Shown here one piece after another: positions 9,139-17,120 of a stretch of 64,000 nt of DNA. Every line of letters starts with the position of its first letter. The first letter of the stretch is position 1. The DNA is from Gaiellasilicea sp963707575 (GTDB lineage Bacteria > Actinomycetota > Thermoleophilia > Gaiellales > Gaiellaceae): contig OY970171.1 of the NCBI GenBank assembly GCA_963707575.1, positions 1,488,001 through 1,552,000 on the forward strand, written 5' to 3'. The position numbers and the translations under genes were made by a program. The notes below the pieces were generated by a model that was not told the DNA's origin, ran no database searches, and worked only from the letters and a program-made list of their open reading frames with translations.

Positions 9139-9410
9139 GCGAAGTCCACTCCACCGTGGCTCCACGGGTTGCACCGCAGGAGGCGCCAGACGGCCTTCGC
9201 GGAGCCCTTCACGAGCCCGTACCGGCGCAGCGCATCGAGCGCGTACTGCGAGCAGGTCGGGTGGTACTTGCACGTGCCCTCCGGCGTCAGCCGCCCGAAC
9301 GTCTGACGCCAGGCGTGCACCAGGCCGATGCCGAGGTACTTCCCCGCTCCGGCGGCGGCGAAGCCGCCACCTCCGCTCTTGGGCGGCTCCGGCAAGCCTA
9401 CGCCGCTCAT
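9135..9410 (-). CDS. yidD: YidD membrane protein insertion efficiency factor
   Basis: 91 residues from ATG 9410, overlapping rnpA (ATGA). It has the family core CKYHPTCSQYALDALRRYG with paired cysteines, followed by AVWRLLRCNPWSHGGVD. The core is preceded by a Gly-rich leader of about 20 residues and an amphipathic stretch. YidD is a small membrane-associated protein that helps YidC-dependent insertion. Genes on both sides are coupled by stop/start overlap. Confidence 0.95.
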   Translation of the reverse strand: MSGVGLPEPPKSGGGGFAAAGAGKYLGIGLVHAWRQTFGRLTPEGTCKYHPTCSQYALDALRRYGLVKGSAKAVWRLLRCNPWSHGGVDFA

Positions 9411-9775
9411 GCGACGGCCTTCTCGAGCACCTCGGCGACGCGGTCGCGCAGCCACGCGTGGCCACGCGTGTCCGCCGGCTCGGCGAGGCCCGGCCGCGCG
9501 ACGAGCACGTAGTCGTGCCCGGGCCGTGCGGAGGGTGCGAGCTCCTGCCACGTCTCGCGCAGCTGGCGCTTCACACGGTTGCGCACGACGGCGCCACCCA
9601 CCGACTTCGGCACCGCGAGACCGAGGCGCGGCTCCGCCGGGTCGATCTCGCCCGGGCTTCCGTCGTCCGTCCTCGGAAACCAGTACAGGACGAGAAAGCG
9701 CGTCGAGGTCGAGCGGCCCTGCCGATAGACGGCGTCGAAGTCCCGGGAGCGGGACAGGCGGTTCCGGCGTTGCAC
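9407..9775 (-). CDS. rnpA: Ribonuclease P protein component
   Basis: 122 residues from GTG 9775. It starts MQRRNRLSRSRDFDAVYRQG and contains the RNR box AVVRNRVKRQLRE (about residue 62), which binds the RNase P RNA. The protein helps the catalytic RNA cleave 5' leaders of pre-tRNAs. It lies 20 bp downstream of rpmH in the near-universal rpmH-rnpA order. Confidence 0.95.
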   Translation of the reverse strand: MQRRNRLSRSRDFDAVYRQGRSTSTRFLVLYWFPRTDDGSPGEIDPAEPRLGLAVPKSVGGAVVRNRVKRQLRETWQELAPSARPGHDYVLVARPGLAEPADTRGHAWLRDRVAEVLEKAVA

Positions 9776-9795
9776 GGGTGTGACGATAGCGCTGC

Positions 9796-9930
9796 TCAGG
9801 CGGAGAGCCGCTTGCGGCCCTTGGCGCGCCGGCGCTTCAGGATCGCCTGCCCTGCGCGCGTCGACATGCGCGCGCGGAAGCCGTGCTTGCGCTTGCGGCG
9901 GCGGACGTTGGGCTGATAGGTGCGTTTCAT
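9796..9930 (-). CDS. rpmH: 50S ribosomal protein L34
   Basis: A 44-residue, strongly basic protein, MKRTYQPNVRRRKRKHGFRA at its start and GRKRLSA at its end, identical in layout to L34. ATG 9930 is the only reasonable start; GAGAGA lies about 7 nt upstream. First gene of the leftward operon rpmH-rnpA-yidD-yidC-jag-rsmG-parA-parB. A TATACT on the minus strand at 10013-10018 could be its -10 box, although no good -35 pairs with it. Confidence 0.97.
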   Translation of the reverse strand: MKRTYQPNVRRRKRKHGFRARMSTRAGQAILKRRRAKGRKRLSA

Positions 9931-10039
9931 GTGTGATCTCTCTCGCTCGGATCTCGCTCGGTCGCGCGGGCGGGAGCGCCGCCTCGGCAGGGTGCCGCCA
10001 AGCGGCCGCGGAAGTATAGACGAGGGTCTTCCCGGGCCG

Positions 10040-10170
10040 TTATCCACAGCGTCCGGCTCCGGGGGAAAGGGCCGCAAACGCCCGCCGAACTGCGCCTCCG
10101 TGCACAGGTTCTCCACAGCTGTGGATTACGGTGTGGAGTGTAAAAAACCCTGCAATTTGCGGGGTATTTC
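10040..10170. other. Replication origin candidate (DnaA boxes plus AT-rich stretch)
   Basis: The 324-bp gap between rpmH and dnaA is the only long non-coding stretch in the replication block. It holds a perfect DnaA box TTATCCACA at 10040-10048 (+), TTCTCCACA at 10109-10117 (+), TAATCCACA read on the minus strand at 10120-10128, and a weaker minus box around 10132-10140. Directly after comes the most AT-rich run here, 10139-10170 with TAAAAAA and GTATTTC, a candidate unwinding element. Divergent rpmH and dnaA operons flank it. 9931-10039 otherwise holds only leader sequence for rpmH. Confidence 0.7.
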
Positions 10171-10185
10171 TCTCGGACCGAGGGA

Positions 10186-10214
10186 TTGAGGCGGCCCCGA
10201 GACGCTGCTATGCT
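10186..10214 (+). promoter_or_regulatory. Candidate dnaA promoter
   Basis: TTGAGG at 10186-10191 and TATGCT at 10209-10214 are separated by 17 bp, which is a good housekeeping-sigma spacing. The -10 box lies 40 bp before the chosen dnaA start (GTG 10255). The DnaA boxes at 10109-10128 lie 60-80 bp upstream, a position where DnaA could autoregulate. Confidence 0.5.
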
Positions 10215-10254
10215 CGCGCCTTCCGGCCGAGCGGACGAGGGAGCAAAAACGAGC

Positions 10255-11619
10255 GTGGAGCACCAAATTGAGCTGACCGCAGACGGGTTGTGGGGCGAAG
10301 TCTCGGAGCGGCTCAGGGGGGCTCTCAACGAAGCGACGTTCGGCACCTGGTTCGCCGACGCCGCCGGCGCCGAGGTCTCCGACGACGCGTTCACGCTCGC
10401 CGTCCCGAACGACTTCACCCGCGAGTGGATCGAGGGGCACTTCCTCGGGCTGATCCGCGCCGCCGTGAAGGACGCGACCGGCCACGAGCGTCGCATCCAG
10501 CTGACGGTCGTCGACGCCGGCGCCCCGACTGAGGGGCCCTTCGACGACGTCGAGGCGCCGGCGCGCTCCGGATCGGCCCCGGTCCAAGCCGAACGCATGA
10601 TCCACAAGTACACGTTCGACGGTTTCGTGATCGGCTCGTCGAACCGCTTCGCCCACGCGGCCGCGCTCGCCGTGGCGGAGGCGCCGGCCCAGGCCTACAA
10701 CCCGCTCTTCATCTACGGCGGCACCGGGCTCGGCAAGACCCACCTGCTGCAGGCGATCGGCCAGTACGTCGGCGAGCACGGCAACGGCCTGACCGCGCGC
10801 TACGTGACGAGCGAGACCTTCATGAACGACTTCATCAACTCGCTACGCGACAAGCGCATCGAGGGCTTCAAGCAGCGCTACCGCACCTACAACGTGCTGC
10901 TCGTCGACGACGTGCAGTTCTTCGAGGGCAAGGAGCGGATCCAGGAGGAGTTCTTCCATACTTTCAACTCGCTCTACGAGTCGGGCAGCCAGATCGTGAT
11001 CTCGTCCGACCGGCCACCCAAGGAGATCGCCACGCTCGAAGCCCGCCTCCGCTCCCGCTTCGAGTGGGGCCTGATCACGGACATCCAGCCGCCCGACCTC
11101 GAGACCCGCATCGCGATCCTGCGCAAGAAGGTCAAGACCGACCGGATCCATGTGCCCGACCCCGACGTGCTCACATCGATCGCCGAGCGCGTGACGACGA
11201 ACATCCGCGAGCTCGAGGGCGCGCTGACCCGGGTCGTGGCCTTCTCGTCCCTCACCGGGCGACCGATGACCGTCGAGCTCGCCGACGACGTGCTGAAGGA
11301 CGTCTTCCCGCAGGGCCAGTCGGTCGAGATCTCGATCCGCCGCATCCAGGAAACGGTTTCCGAGCGCTTCGGCATGACGATCAACGAGCTCTGCAGCGCC
11401 AAGCGCTCCCAGGCGATCGCCTATCCGCGCCAGGTCGCGATGTACCTCTCGCGCGCCCTCACCGACTCGTCGCTGCCGAAGATCGGCAAGGAGTTCGGTG
11501 GGCGCGATCACACCACCGTGATGCACGCGAACGCGAAGATCGAAGGGATGATCCGCGAGGACCGCTCTGTGTACAACCTGGTGCAAGAACTGACCGCGCG
11601 CATCAAGCAGGCCGGGTGA
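10255..11619 (+). CDS. dnaA: Replication initiator DnaA
   Basis: 454 residues from GTG 10255, chosen because GAGGGAG lies about 11 nt upstream and the N-terminus then matches domain I (LWGEVSERLRGALNEATFGTW). Domain III has Walker A GGTGLGKTH (about 155), Walker B LLVDDVQFFEGKERIQEEFF (about 216) and the sensor region. Domain IV ends with the DNA-binding signature GGRDHTTVMHANAKIE. The linker (domain II) is short. DnaA-ATP binds DnaA boxes, melts the origin and loads the helicase. Earlier in-frame starts exist but fall on the promoter. Confidence 0.97.
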   Translation: MEHQIELTADGLWGEVSERLRGALNEATFGTWFADAAGAEVSDDAFTLAVPNDFTREWIEGHFLGLIRAAVKDATGHERRIQLTVVDAGAPTEGPFDDVEAPARSGSAPVQAERMIHKYTFDGFVIGSSNRFAHAAALAVAEAPAQAYNPLFIYGGTGLGKTHLLQAIGQYVGEHGNGLTARYVTSETFMNDFINSLRDKRIEGFKQRYRTYNVLLVDDVQFFEGKERIQEEFFHTFNSLYESGSQIVISSDRPPKEIATLEARLRSRFEWGLITDIQPPDLETRIAILRKKVKTDRIHVPDPDVLTSIAERVTTNIRELEGALTRVVAFSSLTGRPMTVELADDVLKDVFPQGQSVEISIRRIQETVSERFGMTINELCSAKRSQAIAYPRQVAMYLSRALTDSSLPKIGKEFGGRDHTTVMHANAKIEGMIREDRSVYNLVQELTARIKQAG

Positions 11620-11780
11620 TTTCTGTGGGAAGCTGCCTCAACCGCTCCGAGCCTGTTGGAAACCCCGTTTTCTCCACCGGCTGGACCCACCGCCTAAAGG
11701 GCTTGGACAAGCGGCATAGCTCCGTCTTCCCCGTCGTCCACACTCCCTATAGCTTCTACGAGAGGATTTAAAGGAAGATC
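11620..11780. other. dnaA-dnaN intergenic region with degenerate DnaA boxes
   Basis: 161 bp without a gene. It contains near-matches to DnaA boxes: CTTCCCACA on the minus strand near 11627, TTCTCCACC near 11671, and TCGTCCACA near 11732. A TATAGC stretch near 11748 could be a -10 box for dnaN. In many actinobacteria the origin lies in this gap. Here the best boxes are instead upstream of dnaA, so the origin may be split across the gene. Confidence 0.4.
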
Positions 11781-12947
11781 ATGGATATAGAGATGGTCGA
11801 CGAGGAGCAGGCGTCCGCGGCAGTGCCGGCCGGCACCGACATGAACAGCACGGGCATGAAGATCAGCTGCACACGGGACGAGCTCGTTGCGAAGCTGGGC
11901 ATCGTCTCGCGCGCCGTCTCCGCCAGGGGTGCGGTCCAGGTCCTCTCGGGGATCCTGCTGTCGGCCGACGAGGGCGGACTGACGCTCGCCGCGACCGACA
12001 TGGAGCTCTCTCTGCGCACGACGCTCGAGGCCGAGGTCGAGGGCGAAGGCGCGGTCGTGATTCCCGGCAAGCTGCTCGTCGACCTGGCGCGGCTCCTGCC
12101 CGAGAACGACGTCACGATCGAGTACCGGCCGGACGAGGGTGTCGCGCAGATCGTCTCCGGCACCGCCAGCTATCGCCTGAACACCTATGGTGCCGAGGAC
12201 TTTCCCCGGCTGCCGGCGCTCGACGCGCAGCTGCACGCGATCGACCGCGACGCGCTGCTCGAGACCGTGGAACGCGTCGCCCGCTCCGCCTCGCGGGACG
12301 AGTCCCGCCCGGTGCTCACGGGCATCCTCGTCCGCTTCGAAGGCGGGAAGCTCGTCATGGTCGCGACGGACTCCTACCGGCTCTCCGTCAAGGAAACGCC
12401 ACTCGATTCCACCGCCCCCGAGCTCGAGGCGATCATCCCCGCCCGGGCCCTCCAGGAGCTGGCCCGGCTGGCCGGCGGTGACAACATCGAGCTGGGCGTC
12501 CACGAGAACCACGTCGTCTTCGGCACGGGCGAGGCCTGGCTGACCACGCGCCGCATCGACGGGCAGTTCCCGAACTACCGGCAGCTGCTGCCGGACGCGT
12601 TCGAGATCGAGCTGACGGTCGCCCGCGCCGAGCTGTACGACGTGGTGCGCCGCGTCTCGGTGATGGCGCAGCGGAACTCGCCGTTGCGGCTCCGGTTCGC
12701 CGAGGGGGAGCTGACCATCTCGGCGCAGACCCAGGACGTCGGCGAGGCCCGCGAGTCGATGCCTGTGCCCTACACCGGCGAGGAGTTCACGATCGGGTTC
12801 AACGCCGAGTTCCTCCGCGACGGCGTCGACTCGATCTCGGGCGACGACGTCCAGGTCAAGCTGATCAACCCGCTGCGACCCGCGATCCTGGTCGACCCGG
12901 CCGGAGACTTCACCTACCTGATCATGCCGATCAGGCTGGCCGGCTAG
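11781..12947 (+). CDS. dnaN: DNA polymerase III beta subunit (sliding clamp)
   Basis: 388 residues from ATG 11781, which has AAAGGAAG 4-5 nt upstream. The classical beta-clamp start (MKISCTRDELVAKL) lies 25 residues in, so this version has an acidic N-terminal extension (MDIEMVDEEQASAAVPAG). Three clamp domains follow, with SGILLSADEGGLTLAATDME in the first and the C-terminal YLIMPIRL that ends most clamps. It encircles DNA and tethers replicative and repair polymerases. The stop lies two bases before the inferred recF start. Confidence 0.97.
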   Translation: MDIEMVDEEQASAAVPAGTDMNSTGMKISCTRDELVAKLGIVSRAVSARGAVQVLSGILLSADEGGLTLAATDMELSLRTTLEAEVEGEGAVVIPGKLLVDLARLLPENDVTIEYRPDEGVAQIVSGTASYRLNTYGAEDFPRLPALDAQLHAIDRDALLETVERVARSASRDESRPVLTGILVRFEGGKLVMVATDSYRLSVKETPLDSTAPELEAIIPARALQELARLAGGDNIELGVHENHVVFGTGEAWLTTRRIDGQFPNYRQLLPDAFEIELTVARAELYDVVRRVSVMAQRNSPLRLRFAEGELTISAQTQDVGEARESMPVPYTGEEFTIGFNAEFLRDGVDSISGDDVQVKLINPLRPAILVDPAGDFTYLIMPIRLAG

Positions 12948-12949
12948 AG

Positions 12950-14011
12950 CTGATCGTCCAGACGGTCTCGCTGCGCGACTTTCGCTCCTACGCCCGGCTC
13001 GAGCTCGAGTTGCGGCCCGGGCTCGTCCTCGTCACCGGCGCGAACGGGGCCGGCAAGACGAACCTGCTCGAGTCGCTGCACGTCGGCACGCAGGGCTTCT
13101 CACCGCGGACGCGGGCCGACGCGCAGCTGATCCGGCTCGGAGCGGACGCAGCGAGGGTTGCGCTCGCCGGGGATCGCGACGGACGCGCTCTCGGGCTCGA
13201 GGTCACCTTCGGGGGATCGAACGGCAAGCGGGCGAAGCTGAACGGGGCGCCGCTGCGCTCGGCCGAGCAACTGCGCAGCGAGGTCGCGACGCTCGTCTTC
13301 ACACCCGACCGGCTCGCGGTCGTCAAGGGTGGCCCTGCGGCCCGCCGCGCCTACTTCGACCGGACCCTCGGCCGCCTCCTGCCGGGCCGAGCGACCTTGC
13401 CCGTCGAGTACGCGGCAGCGGTCGGCCAGCGGAACGCGGCCCTACGGCGGGCCGGTATGGGTCTCTCCACCCGCGACGCCGTGGCACCCTGGAGCGAGCA
13501 GGTGGTCGCGCTCGGGGGCGAGCTCGTACGAGCGAGAGTGGCGGCGATCGCACTGCTCGCGCCGGCCTTCGCGGCCCGGGGTGACGAGCTCGGCCTGCCC
13601 GATGCGGCGCTCGACTACGTGGGCGAGCCGCCGTCGCTGGCGGCGCTCGAGGCGCGGCTCGACCGGGATCTGGAGCGCGGCGTGACGGGCCTCGGCCCGC
13701 ACCTCGACGACGTCACCGTGCGCTCCGGCGCCCGCGACCTGCGCACGTTCGGCTCGCAGGGAGAGCAGCGGCTCGCGGTGCTGTCGCTGCTGCTCGCGGA
13801 GGCCGAGCTCCTGGCCGACCGCCGCGGCGTGCCCCCGCTCGTGCTGCTCGACGACGTCCTCTCGGAGCTGGACGCGGCCCGGCGGCGGACGCTCGCCGAG
13901 CGGATCGGGCTGGTCGGGCAGGCGGTCGTCACCGCCACCGGCGCGGACGCGCTGCCGCTCGAGCCTGCTCAGCTGCTCGAGGTCACGCCCGGTGAGGTGA
14001 GCGTGCGCTGA
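12950..14011 (+). CDS. recF: DNA replication/repair ATPase RecF
   Basis: 353 residues if translation starts at CTG 12950. Homology to RecF clearly begins there (LIVQTVSLRDFRSYARLELE), but no ATG, GTG or TTG occurs in this frame between the dnaN stop and TTG 13010, which would remove the first beta strand. Walker A is GANGAGKTN (about 31), the ABC signature FGSQGEQRLAVL (about 265), and Walker B LVLLDDVLSELD. RecF binds gapped DNA with RecO and RecR and helps restart stalled forks. The gene ends by overlapping dciA (TGATG type). Confidence 0.93.
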   Translation: MIVQTVSLRDFRSYARLELELRPGLVLVTGANGAGKTNLLESLHVGTQGFSPRTRADAQLIRLGADAARVALAGDRDGRALGLEVTFGGSNGKRAKLNGAPLRSAEQLRSEVATLVFTPDRLAVVKGGPAARRAYFDRTLGRLLPGRATLPVEYAAAVGQRNAALRRAGMGLSTRDAVAPWSEQVVALGGELVRARVAAIALLAPAFAARGDELGLPDAALDYVGEPPSLAALEARLDRDLERGVTGLGPHLDDVTVRSGARDLRTFGSQGEQRLAVLSLLLAEAELLADRRGVPPLVLLDDVLSELDAARRRTLAERIGLVGQAVVTATGADALPLEPAQLLEVTPGEVSVR

Positions 14012-14502
14012 TGGACCGCCTCGACCGACAGATCCGCAAGGAGTTGCGCCGCTTCGGGCCCGTCGACGCGGCCGCAGACGCCTCCGGGATGGTGGCGATC
14101 GTCCGTGCCTGGCCCGCCGCGGTGGGGGAGACGATTGCGCGGAACGCGTGGCCGGCCAGACTGACCCGCGACGGCACCTTGCACGTGCACGCGACCTCGG
14201 CGACGTGGGCGTTTGAGCTCGGGAGGATGGCCGCAGAGATCCTCGAGCGCCTGCGCGACGAGGCGGGTGCGGACGCCCCACCTGCCCTGCGCTTCGTTCC
14301 CGGTCCGATCCCGGAGCCGGCAGCCGAGCCCGAGAGCCGGCGTGCCCACACGCCGCCCGAGATCGCGCCCGAGGACCGCGCCGGCGCGGCCGAGATCGCG
14401 GCCGGGATCGAGGACTCGGAGCTCCGCGAGACGGTCGCCCGGGCGGCCGCCGCGAGCCTCGCGCGCACCCGGTCCGGGGCCGTGTCCGACCGCGGTTTCT
14501 GA
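14011..14502 (+). CDS. DUF721 protein, DciA-like helicase loader candidate
   Basis: 163 residues from ATG 14011, overlapping the recF stop by one base. The N-terminal 90 residues match DUF721: AWPAAVGETIARNAWPARL, then LHVHATSATWAFELGRMA and an ALRFVPGPI close. The remaining part is a low-complexity Glu/Ala/Pro tail. DciA is the ancestral operator of the replicative helicase in bacteria lacking DnaC/DnaI, and the recF-DUF721-gyrB order is typical for actinobacteria. The role here is inferred from family and position. Confidence 0.82.
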   Translation: MDRLDRQIRKELRRFGPVDAAADASGMVAIVRAWPAAVGETIARNAWPARLTRDGTLHVHATSATWAFELGRMAAEILERLRDEAGADAPPALRFVPGPIPEPAAEPESRRAHTPPEIAPEDRAGAAEIAAGIEDSELRETVARAAAASLARTRSGAVSDRGF

Positions 14503-14562
14503 TATACTTTCTGGCGCCCGCAAAAGGCGTATTTGCAGGGCTTTTTTGCTGAAAGGGGACGC

Positions 14563-16959
14563 TTGACCGAAACGACCTATACCGCAAAGGACATCACCGT
14601 GCTCGAGGGTCTCGAGCCGGTCCGCCTGCGTCCTGGCATGTACATCGGCTCGACCGGCTCGCGTGGCCTTCACCACCTGATCTACGAGGTCGTCGCCAAC
14701 TCCGTCGACGAGGCCATGGCCGGCCGCAACGACCGGATCAGCGTCGTTCTCCACCCCGACAACTCGGTGACGGTGAAGGACTGGGGCTCGGGCATTCCGG
14801 TCGACGCGATGGCCGAGACGGGCGAGTCCGCACTCACGGTCGTCCTGACGAAGCTGCACGCGGGCGGCAAGTTCGGCGGCGACGGCTACAAGGTCTCGGG
14901 CGGTCTGCACGGCGTCGGCGTCTCTGTCGTCAACGCCCTCTCCGAGTGGCTCGTGGCGGAGGTCCGGCGCGACGGCAAGGTGCACCGCCAGGAGTTCGTG
15001 CGCGGCGTGCCGCAGGGCGAGGTGACGATCGTCGGCGACGTCGATGATGGCGACACCGGCACGTCGATCGCCTTCCTGCCGGACGCGGAGATCTTCGAGG
15101 ACGTCGACTTCTCGATCCAGACGCTGACGCAGCACCTGCGCGAGACGGCGTTCCTGACGCGCGGGCTGCGGATCGCGCTCCTGGACGAGCGGGAGGGCGA
15201 GGACCTGCACGAGTTCTACGCTGAGGGCGGGATCAGGGACTTCGTCGCCTACGTGAACGACTCGAAGGATCCCGTCCACAAGCACATCGTCTACTTCGAG
15301 GGCGAGAACGACGACGGCACCGTCGAGGTGGCGATGCAGTGGAACACCTCCTACGTCGAGTCCGTCTTCTCGTTCGCCAACAACGTCAACACCCACGAGG
15401 GCGGCACCCACCTCTCCGGCTTCCGCTCCGCGCTCACCGGCACGCTCAACCGGTACGCACGCGAGAAGGGGCTGCTGAAGGAGAAGGAGGACAACCTCGA
15501 GGGCGAGGACGTCCGCGAGGGGCTCGCGGCGATCATCTCCGTCAAGCTGCGCCACCCCCAGTTCGAGGGCCAGACGAAGACGAAGCTCGGCAACCCGCCG
15601 ATCGAGAGCCTCGTCAAGCAGGTGGTCAACCAGAAGCTCGCCGAGTTCCTCGAGGAGAGCCCGCAGGACGCGCGGCAGATGGTCGCGAAGGCGATCTCCG
15701 CACAGCGCGCCCGGCAGGCGGCACGCAAGGCCCGCGAGCTGACGCGGCGCAAGAGCGCGCTCGAGAGCATGTCGCTCCCGGGCAAGCTCGCCGACTGCTC
15801 GATCAAGGATCCGGAGGCGGCGGAGCTCTTCATCGTCGAGGGCGACTCTGCGGGCGGCTCGGCCAAGATGGGCCGCGACCGCACCTACCAGGCGATCCTG
15901 CCCCTGCGCGGCAAGATCATCAACTCCGAGAAGAACCGGATCAACAAGGTGCTCTCGAACAACGAGATCCAGGCGATGATCACGGCGATCGGGACGTCGC
16001 TCGGGGACGAGTTCGACATCGCGAAGCTGCGCTACCACAAGGTGATCGTGATGACGGACGCCGACGTGGACGGCTCGCACATCCGCACGCTGATCCTGAC
16101 CTTCCTCTACCGCCAGATGCCCGAGCTGATCGAGCGCGGCCACGTGTACATCGCCGTGCCGCCGCTCTACAAGGTCAAGCTCGGCAACCAGGAGTACTAC
16201 TTCGAGAAGGACGCGCAGCTCGAGGAGCTGCTTGTGCGCGAGCGCGTCGGCGACCTGGAGATGAACGGCCGCGATGGCGAGCCTCTGAAGCTCTCCGAAG
16301 CCCGCTGGGGCCGGTTCGTGCGGGCGCTCGCCGAGTTCGAGGGCTGGCTCGCGCGGTTGCGCGCCGATTACGGGCACGCGGCGGCCGACTTCATGATCAC
16401 GCACCGGATCGTCGAGCACGACACCGACTCGATTGCCGAGCTCGGCAAGTCGATCGACGCCTCGGTCGACAACGGCTACGCCCTGAGCGTGCTCGACCGC
16501 GACCGGGTGGACGGCTCGCTCGAGGTGAAGGTGATCGAGACCGAGACGAGCTCCGCAACCCATGTCACCGTGCCGGCGGCGCTGATCGCCTCGCCGATCT
16601 ACGCCAACCTGCGCAGGGCCTATGCGAAGCTGATCGATGTCGTGGGTTCGCCGCCGTTCAAGCTCGTGGCGGGCAAGAAGGTGCGCACCGCGGAGACGTT
16701 CGGCGCGCTGCGCAGCGACGCGCTCGACCTGGCCAAGGACACCATCCAGCTCTCCCGCTTCAAGGGCCTCGGCGAGATGAACGAGGAGCAGCTCTGGGAG
16801 ACGACGATGGATCCTGAGCGGCGCCTGCTGATCCGGGTCGACGTCGAGGACGCCTCCGCTGCCGACCGCCTCTTCTCGACCCTGATGGGCGACCAGGTGG
16901 AGCCGCGCCGCGCCTTCATCGAGGAGAACGCCCGCGACGTCAGGTTCCTGGATGTCTAG
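14563..16959 (+). CDS. gyrB: DNA gyrase subunit B
   Basis: 798 residues from TTG 14563, preceded by GAAAGGGGA at good distance; another TTG at 14533 is less likely. GHKL ATPase motifs: VVANSVDEAMAG, a DWGSGIPVD segment and GGKFGGDGYKVSGGLHGVG. TOPRIM motifs: EGDSAGGSAKMGRDR and MTDADVDGSHIRTL. A region of about 160 residues (about 545-705) is inserted between the TOPRIM core and the C-terminal segment. With GyrA it forms the ATP-driven supercoiling enzyme. A TATACT at 14503-14508 could be a -10 box. The tail (RDVRFLDV) is duplicated upstream of gyrA. Confidence 0.97.
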   Translation: MTETTYTAKDITVLEGLEPVRLRPGMYIGSTGSRGLHHLIYEVVANSVDEAMAGRNDRISVVLHPDNSVTVKDWGSGIPVDAMAETGESALTVVLTKLHAGGKFGGDGYKVSGGLHGVGVSVVNALSEWLVAEVRRDGKVHRQEFVRGVPQGEVTIVGDVDDGDTGTSIAFLPDAEIFEDVDFSIQTLTQHLRETAFLTRGLRIALLDEREGEDLHEFYAEGGIRDFVAYVNDSKDPVHKHIVYFEGENDDGTVEVAMQWNTSYVESVFSFANNVNTHEGGTHLSGFRSALTGTLNRYAREKGLLKEKEDNLEGEDVREGLAAIISVKLRHPQFEGQTKTKLGNPPIESLVKQVVNQKLAEFLEESPQDARQMVAKAISAQRARQAARKARELTRRKSALESMSLPGKLADCSIKDPEAAELFIVEGDSAGGSAKMGRDRTYQAILPLRGKIINSEKNRINKVLSNNEIQAMITAIGTSLGDEFDIAKLRYHKVIVMTDADVDGSHIRTLILTFLYRQMPELIERGHVYIAVPPLYKVKLGNQEYYFEKDAQLEELLVRERVGDLEMNGRDGEPLKLSEARWGRFVRALAEFEGWLARLRADYGHAAADFMITHRIVEHDTDSIAELGKSIDASVDNGYALSVLDRDRVDGSLEVKVIETETSSATHVTVPAALIASPIYANLRRAYAKLIDVVGSPPFKLVAGKKVRTAETFGALRSDALDLAKDTIQLSRFKGLGEMNEEQLWETTMDPERRLLIRVDVEDASAADRLFSTLMGDQVEPRRAFIEENARDVRFLDV

Positions 16960-17120
16960 GCGCTTCGCGAGAGGTAGGCATCTCGCCGCCGGAGGCCGGC
17001 TCGGCCGGCCGGGAGGCGCGACGAGGCTGGTCGAGACCGGAGAGATGAAGGAGGGGGCTCAGGGGGGAACCATGGGTTCCCCCCTGCTCAACGCGCGCGA
17101 CGTCAGGTTCCTGGATGTCT
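16927..17120 (+). repeat. Direct repeat of the gyrB tail flanking a short insertion
   Basis: Bases 16927-16957 (end of gyrB, up to its stop) recur at 17090-17120 with 30 of 31 identical. The second copy runs into the gyrA start (ATG 17115 lies inside it). In the second copy the reading frame still spells the gyrB ending and would stop at TGA 17119-17121, overlapping gyrA. This suggests an ancestral gyrB/gyrA overlap split by about 163 bp, with the junction duplicated. Confidence 0.85.
17060..17086 (+). other. Perfect 12-bp hairpin in the gyrB-gyrA spacer
   Basis: The arms 17060-17071 and 17075-17086 are perfectly complementary, with loop ATG. No T-run follows, so it is not a classical intrinsic terminator. 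It could shape readthrough or stabilise the mRNA between gyrB and gyrA. It lies within the inserted segment bounded by the 31-bp direct repeat. Confidence 0.6.

Noticed and set aside
13969..16563. 864-residue minus-strand frame opposite gyrB
   Set aside because: Repetitive Val/Leu/Asp/His sequence typical of the antisense of GC-rich DNA; gyrB is certain.
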